Below, one piece after another: positions 32,232 to 39,948 of a stretch of 64,000 bases of DNA (position 1 is its first letter; every line of letters begins with the position of its first letter). Source of the stretch: Litorivivens lipolytica (GTDB lineage: Bacteria > Pseudomonadota > Gammaproteobacteria > Pseudomonadales > Spongiibacteraceae); NCBI RefSeq assembly GCF_014191715.1, contig NZ_JACHWY010000003.1, positions 558,001 to 622,000 of the forward strand, written 5' to 3'. Position numbers and translations under genes: made by a program. Below the pieces are notes generated by a model. That model was not told where the DNA came from. It saw nothing but the letters and a program-made list of their open reading frames with translations, and ran no database searches.

Positions 32232-32522
32232 TTATTCATCAAGGGTTTGTGGACGGGTTTTGCGCAGGGTGTCGCTCATAACGCGCAAATAGCGCTCCAG
32301 CTGGTCCTCTAGCCGCACGATCTGTTGATTAAAGCGGTGGTGCGATTGCCGATAATCGTGAACCTTATGCTGGAAGGACTCGCTGGTATAAATCAGCAGC
32401 GATAGCCCCACCGCCAGCGTAAAGAGCCCCAGCGGAAAGGGCGAAAACAGGATGAGCGTGCCGAGTACTACCAGCAACCATGCCAAGCCGAGTTGTAGGT
32501 AATACCGTATACGTGTGCTCAC
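32232..32522 (-). CDS. Small two-helix membrane protein
   Basis: 96 residues. Two membrane helices (LQLGLAWLLVVLGTLILFS and GLFTLAVGLSLLIYTS) form a hairpin, followed by a charged helical tail (HRFNQQIVRLEDQLERYLRV) that may be a coiled coil in the cytosol. Not assigned to a named family by eye; it looks like the PGPGW-type small transmembrane proteins. It is convergent with oxyR with a 12-base gap. Function unknown. Confidence 0.65.
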   Translation of the reverse strand: MSTRIRYYLQLGLAWLLVVLGTLILFSPFPLGLFTLAVGLSLLIYTSESFQHKVHDYRQSHHRFNQQIVRLEDQLERYLRVMSDTLRKTRPQTLDE

Positions 32523-32705
32523 GGGAGCTTCCTGTCGATGGGTCTCAGCCTCTGGGGCAGCGTCCGACTATATCGGATCGCAATAGAGTCGTCTTCAAAG
32601 TACGTACATTTACCAATATTGGGTCACAGTCTGATCACGATTGGGCTTCTGTTGTGACCACCCCCTGACAGACGTGAATTCCGGGCCAGAGCTGTAACAG
32701 GGGCT

Positions 32706-32734
32706 TTGCTGTCGCATCTAAGCTACGTTATGAC
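32706..32734 (+). promoter_or_regulatory. Candidate promoter for TonB receptor 3
   Basis: TTGCTG (32706-32711) and TATGAC (32729-32734) are 17 bases apart. Transcription would start near 32741 and give a 30-base leader with AAGG ahead of the TTG at 32771. The rest of the 32523-32770 gap shows only short dyads (GTACGTAC) and no gene. Confidence 0.4.
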
Positions 32735-32770
32735 CCGTAGAAGCCTCATTAATTCACTAAGGCCAGCTTT

Positions 32771-35059
32771 TTGACCAGATTTACTCCCTTTGCCCGCGTC
32801 CTCGCTCCGCTGCTCGTTTTTGCTGTAGAGGCTGCCGAGCCGGCGACAGCCCCGCCGGGACTGGAGGAAGTCGTGGTTTCGGCAACGCGCAGCGGGGACA
32901 CGCTGGAAGATACCCCCATTTCCGTCACTATCACTGCCGATCTTGAGCTGCGGGAAACCGATATTACCGACTTGGAGGCGCTGTCTGACCGCCTGCCCAA
33001 TGCCCAGCTCGCGATTACACCCACCAATACCTTCTTATTTGTTCGCGGGCTCGGTACCGGCAGCGTGCGCAGCGCTGAGCAATCCGTAGGCTTTTTTGTC
33101 GATGGGGTATTCCTCGGTCGACCGCAAGTCGCCTTGTTCGACTTTCTCGATGTGCAGCAGGTGGAGATTTTGCGCGGCCCCCAGGGTGCGGTACTCGGCA
33201 AGAATACGGTTGCCGGCGCGGTGAATGTGCAAACCGCGCCGGTTAGCTGGGAGCCCGAGGGCTATGCCGAGTATCAGCGCGGCAGCGATGGCCGGCAGCG
33301 GCGGCGGGCAGCCTTGTCGGGTGAGCTGGTCGAGAATCTTGCCGCGCGCGTCGCGATTGCGAATGTGGATGAAGGCGGCTTTCTGTTTAACACCACCCAG
33401 CAGCGTGACGATCTTGCCAGACCGGGCCGCAGTGGTCGCATCAAACTGGCCTGGACGCCAAGCGACAATCAATCCTACGGCCTGACCTTTCAGAAGGCCG
33501 ACATTGAACAGCGCGGCGATAGCTTCGAATTGAGTCAGGCCAGCGATGAAACGCTCTCGCTGTATCGCCAGTTTGATCCGCAGACCTCGGCCGATATCAC
33601 CGACAATCGTACGCATACCGACCACCGCGATTCTGGCGCCGACATTGAAGGCCGCGATTTGATTTTAAACGCGGAATGGAACTTGGCGTTTGGCAGTTTG
33701 CGGTTTCTCGGCAGTCGTTCGAGACAGTCAACCGTGGCGGATTTTGATGTGGATATCAGCCCGGCTCCCTTTCTTACGTTTCCTTCGAACGAAGACTACC
33801 GCCAGCAGAGCGCTGAACTGCGCTTCGACAAGTTATTTTCCTGGGGCGATCTCAGTGCCGGTTTGTATTACTTCCAGTCGGAACTGGATTTGCTGGCCGA
33901 CATTAATGCCTTCGAATCCGGCTTGGGATTGTTCGTTGCGCCCTTGGCGGATAACGCGATCGGCCCCGGTGTCGGTTCAGCGGCAATAAATCTGAGTGGC
34001 CTTGTGGCCTCGCCGGGCGTTTTCAATACGCAGCAGACGGCAAGCGGCACCAGTCGTCACCGCTTGATTCAGGAGCAGGAAACCTGGTCGGGCTTTGGCT
34101 CGGTGCGTTGGGATTTTCGTGATATCTGGACGCTTCGTGTTGATGGTCGTTACACCGAAGAAACCAAGCGCGGCGATTTGGGCATCGAGTTCAGCGGTGC
34201 AAGTGGCCCGCTGCTGGGTGCCGCGCTCGGCGAAGAGGAATATCAACTCAGTGCGGAGCGAACCGAATACGATTTCTCGCCGCGCCTGTCGCTGTTAGTT
34301 GAATTGACGCCTCAGCTCAATAGTTATGTTACGGCGGCGCGGGGTTTCAAATCAGGCGGTTTTAACAATCTGGCGGCGGTACCGGAGCGCGCCGAATTTG
34401 ATGAAGAAAACTCCGTGACCTATGAACTGGGTTTGCGCCTCAGTCCGGTGAAGGGCTTCAGCGGCGAGCTTGGTGTCTTTAAAAGTGACTTCAAAAACCT
34501 GCAAGTGGCGGCACTGGATGGCACCGAGTTTTTTGTGGGCAACGCCGCGCGCGCAAACATTCGTGGAATCGAAGCCTCGGGCCGGTGGCAGGCAAGCTGG
34601 GGGCTTTCCATCGGCTTTGCGCTCGGTTATCTCGATGCGGAGTACGAGGAGTACAGCAATGCCCCGGCGCGGGCAGATTCTGAAGAAAGCAGCCAGGATC
34701 TCAGTGGCGAGGTGTTGCAGCGTGCGCCGAAATATTCAGGCAGTGTGCAGCTCGGGTTTCAGGGTTTGATGCCGACCTTCGGATTGCCCTTTGCGCTTGG
34801 AGTGGTCGCCGAAGGTGCAAGTGAGCAGTTTTTGAATGTGGATCTTGATCCGATCGACAGCCAGCCGGACTTTCTCCGCTACAGCGCCTTTGCGGGAGTG
34901 TCGAGCCCGTCCGGGCGCTGGAACTTTCGCGTTGTCGGGCGCAACCTGAGCGACGAGGTGGTGCGACGTGAAGCGGGTGATATTGCCATTGTTGGCGCGC
35001 ATTTTGTGGGCGTATTCCCGCCCCGCAGTTATGCCGCAGAAATCGGCTATCGTTTTTAA
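32771..35059 (+). CDS. TonB-dependent receptor (3)
   Basis: 762 residues from TTG 32771. Signal peptide ARVLAPLLVFAVEA, TonB box region GLEEVVVSATRSGDTLEDTP, plug motif VEILRGPQGAVLGKNTVAG and a barrel ending YAAEIGYRF. It is shorter and less related to receptors 1 and 2 than they are to each other by eye. An ATG at 32730 in another frame gives 14 basic codons that stop exactly across this TTG, so the true N-terminus is uncertain. A DUF547 protein gene follows after 47 bases on the same strand. Confidence 0.92.
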   Translation: MTRFTPFARVLAPLLVFAVEAAEPATAPPGLEEVVVSATRSGDTLEDTPISVTITADLELRETDITDLEALSDRLPNAQLAITPTNTFLFVRGLGTGSVRSAEQSVGFFVDGVFLGRPQVALFDFLDVQQVEILRGPQGAVLGKNTVAGAVNVQTAPVSWEPEGYAEYQRGSDGRQRRRAALSGELVENLAARVAIANVDEGGFLFNTTQQRDDLARPGRSGRIKLAWTPSDNQSYGLTFQKADIEQRGDSFELSQASDETLSLYRQFDPQTSADITDNRTHTDHRDSGADIEGRDLILNAEWNLAFGSLRFLGSRSRQSTVADFDVDISPAPFLTFPSNEDYRQQSAELRFDKLFSWGDLSAGLYYFQSELDLLADINAFESGLGLFVAPLADNAIGPGVGSAAINLSGLVASPGVFNTQQTASGTSRHRLIQEQETWSGFGSVRWDFRDIWTLRVDGRYTEETKRGDLGIEFSGASGPLLGAALGEEEYQLSAERTEYDFSPRLSLLVELTPQLNSYVTAARGFKSGGFNNLAAVPERAEFDEENSVTYELGLRLSPVKGFSGELGVFKSDFKNLQVAALDGTEFFVGNAARANIRGIEASGRWQASWGLSIGFALGYLDAEYEEYSNAPARADSEESSQDLSGEVLQRAPKYSGSVQLGFQGLMPTFGLPFALGVVAEGASEQFLNVDLDPIDSQPDFLRYSAFAGVSSPSGRWNFRVVGRNLSDEVVRREAGDIAIVGAHFVGVFPPRSYAAEIGYRF

Positions 35060-35106
35060 GGTGTAGGGGTTAGATTGATGGCTGCGAAAAACCGGAGGAT
35101 GGCAAC

Positions 35107-35916
35107 GTGAAAAAGTGGATCGCAGGATTTTTCGCCCTGTGTTTGTGGAGTACGGCGATGGCCTTGCCGCGCACCATTGAGTTGGATCAAAGCACATTGC
35201 AGGAACAACCGGTGGATGTGCTGTCCGCAAATTTCGTGGATCGGGTCATTCACGATTTACCCGTAGAAAAGCATCTGGAAATTTTTAGAGACCTTGATCC
35301 CGATGAGTTGGAAAAAGCGCTAAATACCCAGCAAAAGCAGCTAACCTTCTGGATCAATATCTACAACGGTTACACCCAGTATTTTCTGAAAACTGATCCA
35401 TCGTTGTATCAGGAAGATCGCAGTGATTTCTTCAAAAAAGAGCAGATTGATATCGCTGGCTATAGCGTGAGTATGGAAGACATTGAGCACGGGGTTTTAC
35501 GTCGCGGCGCGGTGGTGATTTCCTTTGGCTTTATTCGCAATCTGAGTTTGCGCAAACCCTTTATCCAGCGCTATGCGGTTAACGAAGTCGATTATCGCAT
35601 TCACTTTGCATTGAACTGTGGCGCGAAAAGTTGCCCGCCGGTGGTGGCCTATCAAACTGAGTGGGTTGATCGACAGTTAAATGACAGCAGTCGCGATTAT
35701 CTGCAGTTCCATGTTGATTACCGGCCCGATGACAACCGCGTTTATGTGCCGCGATTGATGAGCTGGTTTAAAGCAGATTTTGGTTCCGACGATGATCAGC
35801 GCGCGATTCTGAAAAAGTTTGGTGTGATTCCGAACGATAAAAATCCTCGAATAAAATTTCTGGAATACGACTGGACTATGCAGATCGAAAACTACCGGGC
35901 CTATACCTACGAATAA
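35107..35916 (+). CDS. DUF547 domain-containing exported protein
   Basis: 269 residues. Signal peptide MKKWIAGFFALCLWSTAMA. DUF547 follows, with QKQLTFWINIYNGYTQYFLK, IEHGVLRRGAVVISF, VDYRIHFALNCGAKSCPPVV and NDSSRDYLQF. The Asn-Cys-Gly-x-x-Ser-Cys-Pro motif is the conserved core of the domain, which resembles a cysteine-protease-like or transglutaminase-like fold; the activity is unknown. Probably periplasmic. It may be co-transcribed with TonB receptor 3. Confidence 0.9.
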   Translation: MKKWIAGFFALCLWSTAMALPRTIELDQSTLQEQPVDVLSANFVDRVIHDLPVEKHLEIFRDLDPDELEKALNTQQKQLTFWINIYNGYTQYFLKTDPSLYQEDRSDFFKKEQIDIAGYSVSMEDIEHGVLRRGAVVISFGFIRNLSLRKPFIQRYAVNEVDYRIHFALNCGAKSCPPVVAYQTEWVDRQLNDSSRDYLQFHVDYRPDDNRVYVPRLMSWFKADFGSDDDQRAILKKFGVIPNDKNPRIKFLEYDWTMQIENYRAYTYE

Positions 35917-35934
35917 GGTTTCGGCCCGGCAAGT

Positions 35935-37017
35935 TTATAGCAGGTCGTCGACGACTTTCTGCAATACGGTTGTCGCAAAGTTTTCAATGATCTGATCTTC
36001 CTGATTCTGCGCCACCATAATGCGACTCAGAATATAGCCATAGCGCAGGCCAGCGTAGATAAAGTAGTACTTGTAGTGTTCACCGCTAAAGCCTGACGTT
36101 TTTTCCCAGCGCGCTACCGTGTCTTCATAACTCGGCAGACCTTCGAGGCGTGGAATGCCGAGGCCATCGGCAAAGAAGTAATCCAGATAGTTCCACCAGG
36201 CCAGATCCTGCAGCGGGTTGCCGAGGGTAATCATTTCCCAGTCGAGAACCGCGGTAACGCTTTTGCAATCGTTGGCAAACAGCATATTGCCGATGCGCGC
36301 ATCGCCCCAGCACAAACCGAATTCTTCGTTCTCGGGTTGATTGTCTTTCAGCCACTGCATCACGGGGTCGCAAATGGCATGGGCGCGACCTTCCATCGCC
36401 CACTTGCCATAGTTTTCCCAGTAGGCGAGTTGTTGCTGCAGGGGGTTGGCGCCCAGTTCGGGGCGTTCAAGAAATTCAAAACCGAGGGCTTTGTAATCGC
36501 GACACTGGCGATGCAGGTTGGCCATGGTGTCGATACCCGCGTTCCACAGGCTCTGCCGTTCGGCAGGGCCGATATCGTTCAGCATCCAGCCATCCATGCT
36601 GTAGGGAGGCATATCCGGCGGCACGCGACCTTCGGATTTCTTCATGATGTAGAAGCCGGTGCCGAGCAGGGAGGTATCGGTTTCCAGGCCGAGCAGACCC
36701 GGTGCCGGAACATCCGTCTGGCTGCCGACCAGATCCATGGCCCGATATTGAATCGAGAGGTCGTATTCGGGAAACACGGGGCGTTCGATTTCCGGTTGCA
36801 GGCGACCGACACAGCCTTCAACGAAGGTTTTACCGTCTTTTTCATACTCAATGTCGAACATTAGCGTGACATTGGACATGCCGGTGGCTTCAGGAATTTT
36901 CAGCTCGGGAATGCGCACCGGGCCATCACTCTCAAGCTTGCGGGCAAACCACTGTTCCAGTTTTTCGCGGGTGCCGTCGATGTCTTCTACCAGTGGTGTG
37001 GGGCGTTCGTTGTCCAC
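35935..37017 (-). CDS. Phosphotransferase family protein (APH/ACAD10-like)
   Basis: 360 residues, GTG start behind GGAGG. Kinase-like fold with the catalytic loop LCWGDARIGNMLF (Asp of the GD motif) and the metal motif VLDWEMITLGNPLQDLAWW. The usual His-Gly-Asp is Trp-Gly-Asp here, which is common in this subgroup. Homologues sit beside acyl-CoA dehydrogenases and resemble the kinase part of human ACAD10/11, which phosphorylates 4-hydroxyacyl-CoA. No dehydrogenase lies next to it here, so the substrate is open. Convergent with the DUF547 gene. Confidence 0.9.
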   Translation of the reverse strand: MDNERPTPLVEDIDGTREKLEQWFARKLESDGPVRIPELKIPEATGMSNVTLMFDIEYEKDGKTFVEGCVGRLQPEIERPVFPEYDLSIQYRAMDLVGSQTDVPAPGLLGLETDTSLLGTGFYIMKKSEGRVPPDMPPYSMDGWMLNDIGPAERQSLWNAGIDTMANLHRQCRDYKALGFEFLERPELGANPLQQQLAYWENYGKWAMEGRAHAICDPVMQWLKDNQPENEEFGLCWGDARIGNMLFANDCKSVTAVLDWEMITLGNPLQDLAWWNYLDYFFADGLGIPRLEGLPSYEDTVARWEKTSGFSGEHYKYYFIYAGLRYGYILSRIMVAQNQEDQIIENFATTVLQKVVDDLL

Positions 37018-37156
37018 AGGGGCCTCCGTGTCGCGATGCTGTTGTTATGAGATTTCCAGCGAGATTACCAGCAAGCTTTACGATCGTATAGTGAATGAAT
37101 GTTTAGCTTTTCGTTGTGCTCCGTTAATCTGAGTCAAAACAATAAGGACGCGTGCG

Positions 37157-37717
37157 ATGAGTCTGTTGATTGGCGGTATTCTGCTGTGGGTTGCCACCCA
37201 CTTCTCCATTCGTTTGCTGCCCGGTATGCGGCAGCAATTGATAAGCGCCATCGGTAAATGGCCCTATCAGGGAGTGTTTTCGGTGGTGATGGTAGTCGCC
37301 ATTGTGCTGATTGTGCGGGGCTGGAAGGAGATTGGGCCAGGTGAGCCGCTGTGGCTACTCGATTGGGCGCGGCCGGTGAATCTGGTCTTGATGGCGGCAG
37401 CCGTCTGCCTGTTTATTGCCGCCAATGCCCCCACTGATATCAAACAGGTGCTGCGCCATCCGCAGTTGCTCAGTGTGGTGATCTGGGCCCTGGCACATTT
37501 GCTGGTGAACAGCGATCTGCGCTCGCTGGTGTTGTTTGGCAGTCTGGCAGTGTGGGCGCTGGCGGAGATGGCCTTGATCAATCATCACGCCGGACCGTGG
37601 CAAAAGCCGGCACCGTCTGGTGCGGCGAAAACCGTGGTGTCGGTCGTGATTGGTCTGGCCGTCTTTGCGGTGTTGCTCTACGTGCACCCGTGGCTGGCGG
37701 GCGTGGCGGTAATCTGA
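37157..37717 (+). CDS. NnrU family membrane protein
   Basis: 186 residues with about five or six membrane helices. The opening LIGGILLWVATHFSIRLLPG, then GMRQQLISAIGKWPYQGVFS and WALAHLLVNSDLRSLVLFGS, are typical of NnrU/isoprenylcysteine methyltransferase-like proteins. NnrU was first linked to nitric oxide reduction, but many carriers, including this setting, have no denitrification genes nearby. Function is uncertain. It abuts the NUDIX gene tail-to-tail with a 1-base gap. Confidence 0.88.
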   Translation: MSLLIGGILLWVATHFSIRLLPGMRQQLISAIGKWPYQGVFSVVMVVAIVLIVRGWKEIGPGEPLWLLDWARPVNLVLMAAAVCLFIAANAPTDIKQVLRHPQLLSVVIWALAHLLVNSDLRSLVLFGSLAVWALAEMALINHHAGPWQKPAPSGAAKTVVSVVIGLAVFAVLLYVHPWLAGVAVI

Positions 37718-37718
37718 T

Positions 37719-38291
37719 TCAGGGCTCTGGCTGCCACACCAGATCAAATTGGTCACTCTGGCCGGTGAAGTTGCCGTGGTAAACACCGAAGTGTTTATCG
37801 CGCGCTTCACGGTAGGCGGTTTTCACGGCGGCGTTGGCGCTGGGATAGGCGACCTCATCCCAGTCAATGTCGTCTTCAAGGAAGAAGCCTACGTCCATCG
37901 CTTCTTCGCCACAGGCGCAATCTTCTGAATCCACCGTTGCGCGCAGGCCGATATAGACTTCGCTGATAAAGCTGATGGAGCCAATCATGTAGGGCGTGAA
38001 GGCCTCGGCGGGTAAGCGGATGCAGGTTTCCTCCCACAATTCGCGCGCCACGGCCTCGCGGAGGGTTTCACCGCTTTCCATAAAACCGGCGGGAATCGCC
38101 CAGTGCCCGGCGCGCGGTTGATTGCCGCGCTTCATCCACAGGAGCTTGTCGCCACAGTTTACAAAGGCAGCCACCAGAATTTTGGGGCCGGGCGCATAGC
38201 TCAGGTGGCCGTTGCCGCAGAGTACGGCTTCACCGCGCCCCTGAAAACTCGTTTCAGTCAGGGCGATGCCGCACTCCGGGCAGAACTTCAT
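37719..38291 (-). CDS. NUDIX hydrolase with N-terminal zinc ribbon (NudC/YtkD-like layout)
   Basis: 190 residues from ATG 38291. A zinc-binding head (CPECG at 4-8 and CGNGH at 25-29) precedes the NUDIX domain. The Nudix box at 69-91 reads GFMESGETLREAVARELWEE, with all catalytic Glu and Arg in place. Such proteins cleave NDP-X compounds such as ADP-ribose or NADH. The ATG overlaps the stop of the symporter gene (ATGA), so translation is coupled. An in-frame extension to 38342 lies inside that gene and was rejected. Confidence 0.9.
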   Translation of the reverse strand: MKFCPECGIALTETSFQGRGEAVLCGNGHLSYAPGPKILVAAFVNCGDKLLWMKRGNQPRAGHWAIPAGFMESGETLREAVARELWEETCIRLPAEAFTPYMIGSISFISEVYIGLRATVDSEDCACGEEAMDVGFFLEDDIDWDEVAYPSANAAVKTAYREARDKHFGVYHGNFTGQSDQFDLVWQPEP

Positions 38292-39571
38292 ACCAGCTTG
38301 GTCTGCTCGCCTTCGCTGCGCGCGATGATCACCGTCGCGCAACTGTCACTGAACACGTTCACGGCGGTGCGCATCATATCCAGCACCCGGTCGGTAATCA
38401 TCAAGAGCCCTATGCCTTCCAGCGGCAGGCCGATAACGCCGAGAATGATCGAGATGGCCACCAGACTGGCCGCCGGAATACCCGCCACCCCAATCGAGGT
38501 CAGCAGGGCTACCATCACGATCGTAAACTGCTGCACAAAGGTCAGCTCGAGACCAAAGGCCTGAGCAATAAAGATTGCGGCGACACATTCATAGAGCGCG
38601 GTGCCATCCATATTCACCGTCGCGCCGAGCGGCAGTACAAAGCCCCGCACTCGCTGACTCACACCGGCTTCTTCCATGCATTCCATGGTGAGCGGCAGGG
38701 TGGCAGAACTGGAGGCGGTGGAGAAGGCGGTCAGCATGGCCGGTGACATCGCCTGATAGTGTTTGACCGGCTGAATGCGCGCGAGATATTTCAGCAGTAA
38801 GGGCATGGTGACAAAGGCGTGAATGGCCAATGAAATCACCACCGTAAAGAAGAACACCAGCACCGGTTTAAAGCTGGCGAAACCGGTATCGGCGATGGTC
38901 TTGGCCACCAGCCCAAATACCCCAATCGGCGCAAATTTCATCACCCACAGGGTGATCAGCGTCATGATATCCATCAGGCCGCTGAAGAAATCCCGCACCA
39001 CATCGGTTTGCTTGCTCTGGCTTTGGGACAGGAAGTAACCAAACAGGAGGCTGAAGAAAATCAGCCCCAGCATCTGGCCTTCTGCGGCGGCGGCCACGAT
39101 ATTGGGCGGTACCATGCGGATAAAGACATCCACCACGTCGGCCGTGCTCTTGCCTTCCACCTTGGTCAGCACCTCTTCCACCGAGCTGTCGCCAGTCAGG
39201 CCCGCCGCCAGATTCGAGCCGGTGCCCGGTTGCATCAGATTGACCATGACCAGCCCGACCAGAATCGCCAGCAGACTGCTCGTCATGTAAAACAGGATGG
39301 TTTTGCCACCGAGCTTGCCCAAGCCCTCACTGTCGCGGATATTGGCGATACCGCTGATGATCGACGCAGTGACCAGCGGTACGATGATCATCTTCAGTGC
39401 GTTGAGGAAGAGGGTGCCGAGGAAGGCGTAGACCGCATAAAAGGTGACATTGCCAAGGCCCGCCTCCTTGCCGGTCAGGGAGCCGATTATGACAGCCAGT
39501 ACGATGGCGATGGCGATCTGCCAGTGAAGCGCGACTTTTTTCATAGATTTTTCAATAGTATGAGCTGACAC
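38288..39571 (-). CDS. Dicarboxylate/amino acid:cation symporter (DAACS family)
   Basis: 427 residues, GTG start behind GAGGTAAAGTGAA. Eight helices plus two re-entrant loops; the signature AFSTASSSATLPLTMECME holds the serine-rich HP1 loop, and LGATVNMDGTALYECVAA holds the NMDGT cation site. It takes up glutamate, aspartate or C4-dicarboxylates with Na+ or H+ (GltP/GltT/DctA relatives). The exact substrate is open. Upstream gene of a two-gene unit with the NUDIX hydrolase. Confidence 0.93.
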   Translation of the reverse strand: MSAHTIEKSMKKVALHWQIAIAIVLAVIIGSLTGKEAGLGNVTFYAVYAFLGTLFLNALKMIIVPLVTASIISGIANIRDSEGLGKLGGKTILFYMTSSLLAILVGLVMVNLMQPGTGSNLAAGLTGDSSVEEVLTKVEGKSTADVVDVFIRMVPPNIVAAAAEGQMLGLIFFSLLFGYFLSQSQSKQTDVVRDFFSGLMDIMTLITLWVMKFAPIGVFGLVAKTIADTGFASFKPVLVFFFTVVISLAIHAFVTMPLLLKYLARIQPVKHYQAMSPAMLTAFSTASSSATLPLTMECMEEAGVSQRVRGFVLPLGATVNMDGTALYECVAAIFIAQAFGLELTFVQQFTIVMVALLTSIGVAGIPAASLVAISIILGVIGLPLEGIGLLMITDRVLDMMRTAVNVFSDSCATVIIARSEGEQTKLV

Positions 39572-39684
39572 TTCACTTTACCTCGCTCGCGCCTCAGGTG
39601 CTACTGGCACCGCGCGAACCTGTACCTGAACCTATATAAATACCACCCCAAAAGGGTGATTGAGTGTTCACAAGGAGTAGAACA

Positions 39685-39873
39685 ATGGAAATCAATCTCG
39701 GTTTTTTGCTGGCGCTGCTGCTGATTGTCGTGCCGTTTTGGAAAATCTGCGAAAAGGCGGGTTACTCCGGCTGGTTATCGCTATTGGTGATGTTGCCGCT
39801 GATCAATATCGGCTTTCTGTTTTTTCTGGCCTTTGCCGACTGGCCCCGCGATAAGGAATCCGGTCAGCCCTGA
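39685..39873 (+). CDS. Small membrane protein
   Basis: 62 residues from ATG 39685 behind AAGGAG. Two helices (INLGFLLALLLIVVPFW and LSLLVMLPLINIGFLFFLAF) joined by KICEKAGYSGW, a motif shared with small membrane proteins of the DUF805/DUF5684 kind. The C-terminus is short and charged. Function unknown. It sits between the symporter (divergent) and the monooxygenase (75 bases downstream, same strand). Confidence 0.75.
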   Translation: MEINLGFLLALLLIVVPFWKICEKAGYSGWLSLLVMLPLINIGFLFFLAFADWPRDKESGQP

Positions 39874-39948
39874 GTTAACCGAGCTGTAATACCCCCCGGT
39901 CAGCGGCCTGAGTATGCTGCGGCGATAAATCACAATAAGGATTCCGCC

